Positions 22,016 to 30,071 of a DNA stretch of 64,000 bases are shown one piece after another. Made by a program: the position numbers and the translations under genes. Location: contig CAVXME010000001.1 in NCBI GenBank assembly GCA_963762965.1, positions 1,240,001 through 1,304,000 of the forward strand. Reading direction: 5' to 3'. Below the pieces are notes generated by a model. It saw nothing but the letters and a program-made list of their open reading frames with translations, searched no databases and was not told the DNA's origin. Each line of letters opens with the position of its first letter. Within the stretch, counting starts at the first letter, position 1. The stretch comes from DATBAX01 sp963762965 (GTDB lineage: Bacteria > Acidobacteriota > Terriglobia > Terriglobales > Acidobacteriaceae).

Positions 22016-22062
22016 TTCCTATCGCTGCGCTGACGCGACTGCGCCACTCAAAAAGCTGTCGC
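22016..22062. repeat. Short repeat GCGCTGACGCGACTGCGCCAC
   Basis: Small GC-rich repeat; relatives at about 23022-23055 and 32416-32445, each ending CTGCGCCAC and followed by A/C-rich sequence. Confidence 0.5.
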
Positions 22063-22117
22063 AAGGATTGAAATCAGGGCCGTTCTTCCCAAAGGGAACA
22101 TAACCATCCTCAAGAAC

Positions 22118-22978
22118 ATGGCCAGGCGGATCAAGACACAAGGCGCGGCGGACGAAGGTCCGGAAACGAATCTGGGGCGACGCAGGGCTTCGATGGTTGT
22201 CTTCTTCCTGATCGCTTTCGGCATTCCGTGGGCCACGTGGATCAGCCTGAGAATGAGGCACGTCGTCTTGACCGAAGGCCCGCCACTTGCTTTCATGGTC
22301 GGCGCGGCTTTCTGCAGCGTGGGCGGCGTAGTCGCCACTTATATAGAAAGCGGACGCTCCGGGGTAAAAGATCTGGCTCATCGGTGCGCGCTCTATCGAG
22401 TTCCCGTTGGCTGGTGGCTCTACGCTCTCTTGCTGGCCCTAGGTGTGCATGTCGTTGCTACTGTCGTATACGGTGTGGCGCACGGCAAAGTCGGTCCGGT
22501 CAGACCGATGGAGCTGCTCCGCCAATGGTGGCTGTTTTACATATTCGTTTTCGGGCTGTTTCAGGGACCGCTGGCTGAGGAACTTGGGTGGCGTGGTTTC
22601 CTGCTGCCGCGACTCCTGGGCAAGTGGTCGCCGTTAGTAGCCAGCGTGATTTTAGGATTGGTCGGGACCGCCTGGCATATCAACGCGTTTTTCTCTCCCA
22701 TTTCAACGTTAGCCTTGTTCACGGCAAGCTTGATCGCGTTCAGTATCTTAATGACGGTAATGTTCCTGCATACGCGGGGAAGCGTTCTGCTGGCGATCGT
22801 TATTCATTGGAGCATCATGCCCGGTAAAGACATCGCGAGGATTTCGTTTCCGGCGGATCAGGAGCCGCCGGATTGGCTGAGGGCAGTAGTGGTGATTGCG
22901 GTTGCAGCGATCGTGGTTGCGGTGACGGGCAGGGGGCTCTCGGCTTCCAATAGTTGGCGAATTCCAACTGATCGATGA
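22118..22978 (+). CDS. CPBP-family intramembrane protease (CAAX/Abi type)
   Basis: 286 residues, about eight hydrophobic helices. The conserved CPBP motifs are present: AEELGWRGFLLPRL (EExxxR) near residue 155, GTAWHINAFF (His) near 190, and a late histidine in IVIHWSIMPG. The family includes prenyl-protein endopeptidases and bacteriocin-immunity proteins; most bacterial members have no known substrate. A start at the ATG at 22193, just before the first helix, is also possible. It follows the ars operon on the same strand after 124 bases with a repeat, so probably has its own promoter. A second CPBP protein is at 60487. Confidence 0.85.
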   Translation: MARRIKTQGAADEGPETNLGRRRASMVVFFLIAFGIPWATWISLRMRHVVLTEGPPLAFMVGAAFCSVGGVVATYIESGRSGVKDLAHRCALYRVPVGWWLYALLLALGVHVVATVVYGVAHGKVGPVRPMELLRQWWLFYIFVFGLFQGPLAEELGWRGFLLPRLLGKWSPLVASVILGLVGTAWHINAFFSPISTLALFTASLIAFSILMTVMFLHTRGSVLLAIVIHWSIMPGKDIARISFPADQEPPDWLRAVVVIAVAAIVVAVTGRGLSASNSWRIPTDR

Positions 22979-23114
22979 AGGGTGGCGCCCGGCGGGGCGC
23001 GTTAACAAAGCACAGCCTTTAATCGCAGCGCTGAAGCGACTGCGCCACCCCAAAAGTCGATTTCCAAGAGCTACTTTACCTAAAGCACCAGCCAATCCGT
23101 CCTCTTTTTGGAAA

Positions 23115-23522
23115 TTACGCAGAGTTGCGCTTGGCTGGGGAATCTTCCTGCTGCCATTTCGCGGCGACTTTATCTAACTCGGCGAAGACGCGTTCGATGT
23201 CTTTCATGCGGCTGGTGATGCCGTAGGTGACTTCGGGCGGGATGGTGGCTTTGTAGTGGCGAAAGATGAATCCCTTTGCTTCGAGGAGACGGAGCCGTTC
23301 GGTCAGGACGCGCGAGGAGATTCCTTCAATACTGCGGCGTAAGACTCCGAAGCGAGTGGGGCCGTTTGTGCCTAAAGCCAACAGAATGTGCATGGTCCAG
23401 GGGCGGGTGAGCAGTTCTAGCAAGCCGTGAACGGCGCATGGTGAAGACAATTTTGCCGATGGACAAGGGGTGGGTGGTTTTCTGGCGGCGCGTGGCATCG
23501 GCGTTTCTCTTTTCTCGGGCAA
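23115..23522 (-). CDS. HxlR-family transcriptional regulator
   Basis: 135 residues with the HxlR winged-helix core: CAVHGLLELLTRPWTMHILL, ALGTNGPTRFGVLRRSIEGI, SSRVLTERLRLLEAKGFIFR and VTYGITSRMKDIERVFAEL. HxlR proteins often sense reactive electrophiles or quinones through a cysteine near the N terminus; here Cys at PCPSAKLSSPCAVHG are candidates. It is divergent from an azoreductase gene across 270 bases that contain a strong nested palindrome (23694-23745), the typical arrangement for YodB/AzoR1-like control. A start at 23498 (MPRAARK) is also possible. Confidence 0.9.
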   Translation of the reverse strand: MPEKRETPMPRAARKPPTPCPSAKLSSPCAVHGLLELLTRPWTMHILLALGTNGPTRFGVLRRSIEGISSRVLTERLRLLEAKGFIFRHYKATIPPEVTYGITSRMKDIERVFAELDKVAAKWQQEDSPAKRNSA

Positions 23523-23570
23523 ACTAAGGTATTGGTGTCACCTATCAAATGGCACCACTACCCAAACTAA

Positions 23571-23632
23571 CAGGCGCTGAAGCGCGTGATCGAAAATCGA
23601 AGATCCTTATGGCACGGCTGGAAGCCGTGCCC
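23571..23632. repeat. REP-like element, GGCGCTGAAGCGCGTG type
   Basis: CAGGCGCTGAAGCGCGTGATC followed by the hairpin GGCACGGCT-GGA-AGCCGTGCC. Confidence 0.75.
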
Positions 23633-23693
23633 TGATACGAAGCTCTTTCGGTATGGAGCCTCCCTCATGAAGCCCTTTGCTCCACAGGAACTT

Positions 23694-23745
23694 GGTTACT
23701 TTAAAGTTCCTACTTTACAATTACAAGTAGTTATTTAAAGTAACC
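23694..23745. promoter_or_regulatory. Nested palindromic operator for HxlR/azoR
   Basis: Outer arms GGTTACTTTAAA (23694-23705) and TTTAAAGTAACC (23734-23745) are perfectly complementary. Inside them lie CTACTT (23710-23715) and AAGTAG (23725-23730), a second perfect pair. The site lies about 48 bases before azoR and is the best candidate for HxlR binding. Confidence 0.75.
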
Positions 23746-23792
23746 ATATAGTTCGATCAACCATCTGATCAGGTGGATTAGGAGACGCTCTT

Positions 23793-24425
23793 ATGAAATT
23801 ACTTCGCATTGATTCCAGCGCACGAAATAGTTCGGTTTCGCGGTCGCTCACGAATAGCTTTGTTGAGGCATGGAAAAAAGAACATCCTGAGGGGCAAGTG
23901 GTGGAGCGGGATCTGGCCAAGACGACGCAGCCGACCATGGTCACGGATGAGTGGACCCAGGCGATCCACAGTGATCCTACAAAACTCACGGCGGCACAAC
24001 GAGAGCTCCTTGCAGATTCCGAAACTTTGATTGCGGAACTTGCGTCGGCCGACATCGTGGTGATTGGCGCACCGATGTACAACTTCACCATTTCGTGGCC
24101 GCTCAAAGCGTGGATCGATCAAGTGGTGCGTGTCGGCAAGACGTTTGGCTACGGGCCTAACGGGCCCAAGGGATTGCTGACCGGGAAGAAGGCGGTGGTC
24201 ATTACTTCGCGCGCGGGATCTTATGCAGCCGGGTCAGAGAGAGCGAAGATTGATTTTCAGGAACCTTATCTACGGCATATGCTGGGATTTATCGGGATAT
24301 CGGATGTGACTTTTATTCATGCCGAGAACCAGAGGCCGGGCGGGGAGTTGGCGGAGCCTTCGCGGGCCGCGGCGTTGGAGCGAGTTGGGGCGGTGGCGGC
24401 GGGGCGGGAGTTGGTTGCGCGGTGA
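23793..24425 (+). CDS. azoR: FMN-dependent NADH-azoreductase
   Basis: AzoR-type flavodoxin-fold enzymes use FMN and NAD(P)H to reduce azo compounds and quinones by two electrons, a protection against thiol and quinone stress. Visible are MKLLRIDSSARNSSVSRSL (FMN phosphate loop), GAPMYNFTISWPLKAWIDQV (the MYNF flavin contact), GKTFGYGPNGPKGLLTGKKA and SRAGSY. Length 210 is typical. A divergent HxlR regulator and the palindrome in between imply induction by electrophiles, as in the Bacillus azoR1-yodB case, but this is inference. Confidence 0.92.
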   Translation: MKLLRIDSSARNSSVSRSLTNSFVEAWKKEHPEGQVVERDLAKTTQPTMVTDEWTQAIHSDPTKLTAAQRELLADSETLIAELASADIVVIGAPMYNFTISWPLKAWIDQVVRVGKTFGYGPNGPKGLLTGKKAVVITSRAGSYAAGSERAKIDFQEPYLRHMLGFIGISDVTFIHAENQRPGGELAEPSRAAALERVGAVAAGRELVAR

Positions 24426-24878
24426 GTGTCGCGAGCCTCGGGCGCTAAAGCGCGTGGTCTAGGCAATTCCTTAACGGCCCGACTGAAGTCGGGCGCTTCC
24501 CGGCTTTGCATTCACAAGGCCCGACCAGCAGATTCCTCCCTTCGCATTCGCGACGGTTCGGAATGACAAGGGGATGGGGAAGCTTGCGGCGGGTGAGATC
24601 TGGGGTGCGGTAGGGGTCCTTCGACTCCGCGGAGGTTCACTTTGTGAACCTCTGCTGCGCTCAGCATGACAAGGGAAAGTGCTGATAATGCGATGGTTAG
24701 GAGCCACGACGGACGCCTGAATCGGGCGGAAATAATCATGGTTTGGGGGATTGGGTTTCGGGTAGAATCTGGATGCATTTGAGAATTTGCGGCTTTTTGC
24801 AGTTTCCAGAATGACCTGCCTGCGAAGCGCCGCAAGTGACTCAGCGCTACCTCACAACAAAAAAGGAACAGCAACATC
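24426..24878. other. Repeat-rich intergenic region before cspA
   Basis: 453 bases without a gene. It holds a REP-like element (24438-24510), an inverted TGTCATTCCGA-type repeat (about 24523-24570) and a variable-core palindrome (24610-24672). 24770-24878 is the probable cspA leader, with AAAAAAGGAACAG before the start codon. Long 5' leaders are common for cold-shock genes. Confidence 0.6.
24610..24672. repeat. Variable-core palindromic repeat
   Basis: Ends GTAGGGGTCCTTCGACTCCGC and CTGCTGCGCTCAGCATGACA, core GGAGGTTCACTTTGTGAACC. Confidence 0.8.
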
Positions 24879-25082
24879 ATGGCAGAACAAGGAACAGTGA
24901 AGTGGTTTAACGACGCCAAGGGCTATGGATTTATCAGCCGCCAAAACGGCGAGGATGTATTCGTACATTTCTCCGCCATCCAAGCGGGAGGGTTCCGCAG
25001 CCTGCAAGAAGGACAACAAGTGGAGTTCGATGTGGTCAAAGGCCCGAAAGGGTGGCAGGCGGAAAATGTGAAGGCGGTTTAA
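24879..25082 (+). CDS. cspA: Cold-shock domain protein (CspA family)
   Basis: 67-residue single cold-shock domain, an RNA chaperone that binds single-stranded nucleic acid. RNP1 is KGYGFISR and RNP2 is DVFVHFSAI; the opening GTVKWFNDAKGYGF is diagnostic. AAAGGA lies before the start and a strong hairpin terminator follows at 25109. It is a single-gene unit. Whether it is cold-induced cannot be told from sequence, since many Csp copies are constitutive. Confidence 0.96.
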   Translation: MAEQGTVKWFNDAKGYGFISRQNGEDVFVHFSAIQAGGFRSLQEGQQVEFDVVKGPKGWQAENVKAV

Positions 25083-25108
25083 ACCACTGACACAAAATGT
25101 TCGCAACG

Positions 25109-25140
25109 AAGGCGGCCTGAAAGGGCCGCCTTTTGTTTTT
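25109..25140 (+). terminator. Rho-independent terminator of cspA
   Basis: Hairpin AAGGCGGCC-TGAAAG-GGCCGCCTT followed by TTGTTTTT. Confidence 0.9.
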
Positions 25141-25178
25141 GGGGTCGGGAAAACATAGAGGGACGGAGTGGTGGAACG

Positions 25179-25242
25179 GTAGGGGTCCTTCGACTCCGCA
25201 GAGGTTCACTTTGTGAACCTCTGCTGCGCTCAGGATGACAGG
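25179..25242. repeat. Variable-core palindromic repeat
   Basis: Ends GTAGGGGTCCTTCGACTCCGC and CTGCTGCGCTCAGGATGACA, core AGAGGTTCACTTTGTGAACCTCT. A partial second end copy follows at 25250. It lies 24 bases behind the kinase gene stop. Confidence 0.8.
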
Positions 25243-25265
25243 GTACTTGGCGCTCAGGATGACAG

Positions 25266-27977
25266 TTATTGCTGGGAGTCGCGGATTAGGACTACGTCAG
25301 AGTCGGTGTGGCCGCGGATGACGGCCAGCTTGCTGCCGTCGAGGGACCAGCCGAAACTGTCTCCGATGTGTTCGGAGGTGAAGTTGGTGAGTTGCTTTCC
25401 GGGGGAGCCGTCGAGAGGCTGCGACCAGAGATTGTCAACGTCGTGATCGCGGATGGGATAGACGAGAGCTTTGCCATCGTGGCTGAACTGTATGTTCCCC
25501 ACCGAGGGATGTTGGAATGCGAGGGTCTTGGCCGGTTGGGTGGGATCCGTGGGCAAGAGAATCAACTGGAACTCATGCTCTCCGACATGCTGGAAAGTAA
25601 TGAACGCCAGAAACTTTCCGTCCGGGGAAAGGCCGAAGTGTGCGGCTACTGGTTTGTCGGAAAATTTCTCCGGCGTGCCGCCTTCGACAGGGACGCGCAT
25701 GAGCTGGCCGTTGTTGGCGATGTCCCGGTAATAAACCCAGCGACCATCGGGGGAGCAGACTGGGTCTTCGTCGACTTTTCCGTCGGTCACAGCCTTCAGA
25801 TTCCCGCCAGCGGCGTCGATGCGGGCGATGATCTGAGTTCGTTTGCCGGAGAAGCCAGCGGTGACAAAGACGATGTAGCGGCCGTTGGCGCAGGCTGAAG
25901 GCTGGACGGCGACGCTGTGCTCGTCCACCGACAGGTTTGCCTTGGCGCCGGAATCAGGATCAACCGAACTGAGAGAGGTTTCTTCGGCGATGACCAGTTT
26001 GCCGTCGGGGGTCCAACTGAACTCGCTGACTGGCTTGCCGGAAGTAATTTGTTTGGCGTCGCCGGGATTGGTGGATGCGGACGGCATGACGAAAAGATTC
26101 CAGTGGCTCTCATTCAGCACGGTGGCCAGAATGTGGCCGTCGGAGGACAGGCTGAGGGCGGAATAATCGTTGATGTCGCGAGTGATGGAGCGGTATTTGC
26201 CTTCGGGATAAGAAACATATCCGATCTGATGGCGGTTGTAGTTGGAAGTCCGGTCACGGTCCAGGACCAGCAAACCCTTGCCGTCAGGCAGCCAGGTGAT
26301 GTCGGCTAAGATGCTGTCGGTGTGGAAGAAGACTTTCTGCTGGCCGGTGCTGGCGTCGGTTGCGACGAGGCCGCTCAGGGCTCCATCGGGCTGAAGAACC
26401 CCACACACGATGACCTTGCCATCGGGAGACCAGCTGAGTCCGAACAGGCATTGAGTCAGAGGGCCGCTGGCTAGCGTCTTTTCGTCGCCACCGCCGGTTG
26501 GCTGGATGATGAGGCGGTACTTGCCGGGGTCAGGATCGTTGTAGCGGAGGAAGGCGAATTGGCGGCCGTCGGGAGAAAAGGTGATGTTGGAATCGATGTC
26601 GGTGGCCAGCTTCTGGGGCGTGCCTCCCAGCATGGGCGCGCGGTAGAGATATTCCAATCCCTGGTTGGCGGCTTCGCTGCGGATGAAATAGAGATAGTTG
26701 CCATCTGACGAAAACCGCAGGCCGGTGTAATGAACTTGCGCGGGTGGGATCACTTGAGTATCGCTGTTGGTGGGAATGTTACGCAGCCAGAGGCTTTCCT
26801 GGCCGTTGTCGTTCACCACGTTAAGCAGATACTTGCCATCTGAGGAAATGGCTGCGCTAGCGGCTTTGCCGGTTTCGGTGACCTTGGTGATGGAGACGTT
26901 CTGGAAGGCAACAGCACGAGTGCGGAAGAAAAATGAGTAAACGCCATAGCCTGCGGCGGCGATGACGATCAAGGCGAGCAGGGCCGTCACACCTAATCCC
27001 AATTTATGTTGGCTGGCAGCAGCGACGACGGAGGAGCTGCCGGACCGCGGTGCGGACGGGACTGCGGGAACAGAGACGGTGGCAGCCGATTGCGCCGAAA
27101 CCGAGGGCGACGACTTGCGTCCGGATTCGGTATCGCGTTTGAGGCGCCGGAGGTCGCCACGTAGATCGGCGGCGGATTGATAGCGCAGGTCGCGATCTTT
27201 TTCCAGGAGCTTGGCGACGGCCTCCTGGAGTTTGGGCGGCAGGTCGGGATTGAGCTGAATGACGGAAACGGGATCGTTGGCCAGAATCGCGTGGAAGATT
27301 ACGGCGGAAGTGTTGCCGGCGAAGGGTAAGCGGCCGGTGGCCATCTGATAAATGACGGTGCCGAGCGAGAACAGATCGGAGCGGGTGTCAATTTCTTCGC
27401 CGCGCGCCTGTTCGGGGGACATGTAGGCGATGGTGCCGACCGTCGCGCCGGGGCTGGTGAGATGTGGGCTGTCCTGAGTCGCACCAATAGTTTCCATCTC
27501 GGCGATGCGGGTGAGCTTGGCCAGACCGAAATCGAGGACCTTCACCTGGTTTCGCTGCGTGATGAAAATGTTCGCGGGCTTAATGTCACGGTGAACGATG
27601 CCTTTGGCATGAGCGGCGTCGAGGGCGTCGGCGAGCTGGATGGTGATGTCGAGCAAGCGATCGAGCGGCACAGCGCCGCCGGTGAGTTTGTCGCCCAGGC
27701 TTTGTCCTTCGAGCAACTCCATGGAAATGAAGGACTGGCCGGCGTCCTGTTCGACGGCGTAGATGGTGCAGATGTTCGGATGGTTCAGGGCCGAAGCTGC
27801 ACGGGCTTCGAGCAGGAAACGGTCGAGGGCGGCGGAGTCGCGGGCCAGGTCTGGTGGTAGAAACTTGAGGGCAACCTTGCGGCCGAGGGTGAGGTCCTGA
27901 GCTTCGTAGACCACACCCATGCCGCCGCTGCCGAGTTGGCCGGTGATGCGGTAATGCGAGATGGTTTGGCCGATCAT
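25266..27977 (-). CDS. Transmembrane Ser/Thr protein kinase with TolB/WD40-like propeller
   Basis: 903 residues. The cytoplasmic N-terminal kinase (about 9-275) has the P-loop LGSGGMGVVYEA, Lys38 in VALKFL, HRDIKPANIF, DFGLAK and the activation region TVGTIAYMSPEQARGE, as in PknB/Hanks-type kinases. After a Ser-rich linker a single helix (about 330-355, LGVTALLALIVIAAAGYGVY) crosses the membrane. The rest is an outer beta-propeller with repeated units such as ISSDGKYLL, FSPDGRQFAF and WSPDGKVIV. The propeller presumably binds a ligand or protein and signals to the kinase. Such architecture is very common in Acidobacteriota. A paralogue is at 51254. Targets unknown. Confidence 0.93.
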   Translation of the reverse strand: MIGQTISHYRITGQLGSGGMGVVYEAQDLTLGRKVALKFLPPDLARDSAALDRFLLEARAASALNHPNICTIYAVEQDAGQSFISMELLEGQSLGDKLTGGAVPLDRLLDITIQLADALDAAHAKGIVHRDIKPANIFITQRNQVKVLDFGLAKLTRIAEMETIGATQDSPHLTSPGATVGTIAYMSPEQARGEEIDTRSDLFSLGTVIYQMATGRLPFAGNTSAVIFHAILANDPVSVIQLNPDLPPKLQEAVAKLLEKDRDLRYQSAADLRGDLRRLKRDTESGRKSSPSVSAQSAATVSVPAVPSAPRSGSSSVVAAASQHKLGLGVTALLALIVIAAAGYGVYSFFFRTRAVAFQNVSITKVTETGKAASAAISSDGKYLLNVVNDNGQESLWLRNIPTNSDTQVIPPAQVHYTGLRFSSDGNYLYFIRSEAANQGLEYLYRAPMLGGTPQKLATDIDSNITFSPDGRQFAFLRYNDPDPGKYRLIIQPTGGGDEKTLASGPLTQCLFGLSWSPDGKVIVCGVLQPDGALSGLVATDASTGQQKVFFHTDSILADITWLPDGKGLLVLDRDRTSNYNRHQIGYVSYPEGKYRSITRDINDYSALSLSSDGHILATVLNESHWNLFVMPSASTNPGDAKQITSGKPVSEFSWTPDGKLVIAEETSLSSVDPDSGAKANLSVDEHSVAVQPSACANGRYIVFVTAGFSGKRTQIIARIDAAGGNLKAVTDGKVDEDPVCSPDGRWVYYRDIANNGQLMRVPVEGGTPEKFSDKPVAAHFGLSPDGKFLAFITFQHVGEHEFQLILLPTDPTQPAKTLAFQHPSVGNIQFSHDGKALVYPIRDHDVDNLWSQPLDGSPGKQLTNFTSEHIGDSFGWSLDGSKLAVIRGHTDSDVVLIRDSQQ

Positions 27978-28091
27978 TTTGGGAGGCGTTCATCTTAGGA
28001 TGGATGGGTGGGGCAGTCAAACCCGGGGAAAGCAATCGTGGTCAGAGATGGGAAGCCCCCACCAAAGAAAGGTCTCTCAACTCCGAGCCGC

Positions 28092-28478
28092 TTACGGCGT
28101 AGGTGGCTTCATCCATGCCAGGGCTTCGGGCACCGCTTGCTCGGCATCGCTGAGGGTCGGGAAAAACTGGAAGAACTGTTCCACATGCGTGACCATAAGC
28201 GTGTTGTGGATGCGTTGGCTCGCGCCTGCCAGGAACAACTTTCGTCCATCGCGCTGATGGGTGATGTAGGCACCCACCAATGCACCGACACCTGCGGAAT
28301 CAATATAGGGAACGCCGGTGAAATCCAGAATTAAAATTTGAGTCTTGTTCGCCCGCATTCTGGCTTGTAAGTCGAACAAGTTATTGATGATGATGGGGCC
28401 GGTCAGACGGAGGATGCGCTGTCCGGTTTTTGCGCCGAGAAGATCTTCAATGGCGAGGGGCTCTTGTGGCATTGTCAA
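28092..28478 (-). CDS. STAS-domain protein (anti-sigma factor antagonist-like)
   Basis: 128 residues, one STAS domain: QRILRLTGPIIINNLFDLQA and ILILDFTGVPYIDSAGVGAL with the conserved Asp-Ser pair (DSAG) where SpoIIAA-type proteins are phosphorylated by a partner kinase. It would act in partner-switching control of a sigma factor or of a signalling protein. No RsbW/SpoIIAB-type kinase or sigma gene is adjacent. The kinase-propeller gene starts 115 bases downstream, so a link to phospho-signalling is possible but not shown. Start ATG 28478 or 28472. Confidence 0.88.
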   Translation of the reverse strand: MTMPQEPLAIEDLLGAKTGQRILRLTGPIIINNLFDLQARMRANKTQILILDFTGVPYIDSAGVGALVGAYITHQRDGRKLFLAGASQRIHNTLMVTHVEQFFQFFPTLSDAEQAVPEALAWMKPPTP

Positions 28479-28599
28479 ATGTTAAAGGTTGTAACGATTT
28501 GGAATTGTTAAAGCAATGTTAATTTTAGGGCGGAACAGAGCTTTTGACCGCAAAGCGCGCAAGAAAAACTGCGCAAAGTACGGAAAGGTATGTCAGATG

Positions 28600-28648
28600 C
28601 GCGCGAGATCCCTCGCCCGGCTGAACTGCGCCGGGTCTTCGGGATGAC
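28600..28648. repeat. Inverted copy of the 12661 repeat
   Basis: 49 bases matching the reverse complement of 12661-12709 with one mismatch; begins CGCGCGAGATCCCTCGCCCGG and ends TCTTCGGGATGAC. Confidence 0.8.
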
Positions 28649-28657
28649 CCCGGGGAT

Positions 28658-29068
28658 CTAAGTTGCCGTTCTCCGTACCGATTGCACGATGACCGTCCCC
28701 AGAGATAGAAGAGTCATCAACGAGATCAATCCCAAAGAAATAGCGCAATAAATGCACCAGACACCTAGAATGCTGGCTTCAATGTGAGCCAGATACAACG
28801 AAAAACTTAGCGCGATCAGCGCGGCCGCGAACAGCAGGCGATAGAAGCGCTTGAAGGCCAAGACCCCTAACAATAGATATCCGGCGATGCCGATGTCGGC
28901 GACCGGAATGCCGAAGAAAACTGCGAAGGGGCTGTGATTCACGATGCCGCAGTCCCATTTCTCGTTGATGTCGCAGGGTGCGTCTCCATAAGTGCGGTAG
29001 TGCTCACGCAGGGCGAGACTGGAGGCGATGATTCCCAGGGCCGCCAGAACGATCAGAACATACTTCAT
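28658..29068 (-). CDS. Vitamin K epoxide reductase (VKOR) family membrane protein
   Basis: 136 residues, four to five membrane helices. Bacterial VKOR re-oxidises periplasmic disulfide-forming proteins and passes electrons to quinone. The loop cysteine pair is Cys32 and Cys40 (PCDINEKWDCGIVNHSPFA) and the quinone-side CxxC is Cys105/Cys108 (GVWCIYCA), all as expected. It lies 21 bases after a SCO1/CusF-like gene on the same strand, so the two are probably co-transcribed. A link between disulfide chemistry and copper-site assembly is suggested by this pairing. No fused thioredoxin domain. Confidence 0.9.
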   Translation of the reverse strand: MKYVLIVLAALGIIASSLALREHYRTYGDAPCDINEKWDCGIVNHSPFAVFFGIPVADIGIAGYLLLGVLAFKRFYRLLFAAALIALSFSLYLAHIEASILGVWCIYCAISLGLISLMTLLSLGTVIVQSVRRTAT

Positions 29069-29089
29069 GAATTTCCTCCGCGATCCAGT

Positions 29090-29965
29090 TTAGCTGGCGG
29101 CGTGGACGGCGTCAGTAGCATCTTTCAGGAGGTCCGCGGCTTGCCAGTCACTGCCGAAATACCATTTGACGATGCGGCCGTCGGGGCCAATCACTGCTGT
29201 ACTCAGGGAGTGAGTGAGGAGAGCGCCGTCCTGGTTGTACTCGAGTCCAAAAAAGTTGGCGATTTCGGGCAGGTCTTTGGCTGGGGTGACGGCGAATTCC
29301 CAGTGACTGAAGATTGCCGGTCGTTTGGTGCCTGCGCAGGAAAAGCCATAATCGCGGAGGACCTTGGGAGTGTCGTGAGCGGGGTCGAAACTGATGCTTA
29401 GCAGATGGGTCTTATTGTAGAGCGCGGTGTCGTTGTGCAACTGGCGGTCGAGGCCGGCGAATTCGTGACTTACACGCGGGCAAAAATCGGGGAAAGGACA
29501 GCGGGTGTAGATGAAAGTAAGGATGAGCGTCTTGCCACGGTATTGATTGAGGGAAATGGGTTTGCCGTCCTGGTTGATTAATCGGAAATTCGGGACCTGG
29601 TCGCCGGGAGCAGGAATGTGCAGTGTCGCGGTGGGCTTGGGCGGAGGAGTGGTCGAGTGTTGGGTGATGGTGAGGTTTTCCAGCCAATATTTCTCGCCGT
29701 CGACCACGACTTCGGCTTTGATCTGATCGCCGGTAACGACTTTATCGAGGATGGTAGTGTCTTTCAAGGGATAAGACATGGTCATGGCGGACATGAAGCC
29801 GGGGACGTCGTCGCCGTCGATGACAAGAGACTTGGAGGGTTTGTCGATGGACGTTACGCGGCCGGTGAAGGGATAGCGTTTGGCCGTGGATTGTGGGGTG
29901 CGGTTGCAAGCGCACAGGAGGAGGGCGATGAATAGGACAGGGACGGTTGTTTGTCGTAGTGTCAT
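29090..29965 (-). CDS. SCO1/SenC protein with N-terminal CusF-like copper domain, lipoprotein
   Basis: SCO proteins deliver copper to, or keep reduced, the CuA site of cytochrome oxidase. The N terminus MTLRQTTVPVLFIALLLCAC has a lipobox. Residues about 32-105 look like a CusF/PF11604-type copper domain: FTGRVTSIDKPSKSLVIDGD, VPGFMSAMTMSYPLKD. The thioredoxin-like SCO domain follows (about 118-285) with TFIYTRCPFPDFCPR (metal-binding cysteines, spacing C-x5-C rather than the common C-x3-C) and a conserved late His in LLTHSLSTAVIG. It is upstream of a VKOR gene and downstream of a TonB receptor and Cys-rich gene. Copper handling is the natural reading. Confidence 0.87.
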   Translation of the reverse strand: MTLRQTTVPVLFIALLLCACNRTPQSTAKRYPFTGRVTSIDKPSKSLVIDGDDVPGFMSAMTMSYPLKDTTILDKVVTGDQIKAEVVVDGEKYWLENLTITQHSTTPPPKPTATLHIPAPGDQVPNFRLINQDGKPISLNQYRGKTLILTFIYTRCPFPDFCPRVSHEFAGLDRQLHNDTALYNKTHLLSISFDPAHDTPKVLRDYGFSCAGTKRPAIFSHWEFAVTPAKDLPEIANFFGLEYNQDGALLTHSLSTAVIGPDGRIVKWYFGSDWQAADLLKDATDAVHAAS

Positions 29966-29989
29966 AGTAGTTTGAAGTTTGTCTCTCCT

Positions 29990-30057
29990 CTGGCGCTGAA
30001 GCGCGTGGTCGTTTCGTCGGCTTTATCGGCACGGCTATAAGCCGTGCCCTTCCCGGC
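29990..30057. repeat. REP-like element, GGCGCTGAAGCGCGTG type
   Basis: CTCTGGCGCTGAAGCGCGTGGTC and the hairpin GGCACGGCT-ATA-AGCCGTGCC, between the TonB receptor and the SCO1 gene. Confidence 0.75.
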
Positions 30058-30071
30058 CTAATCCTCAGGCA

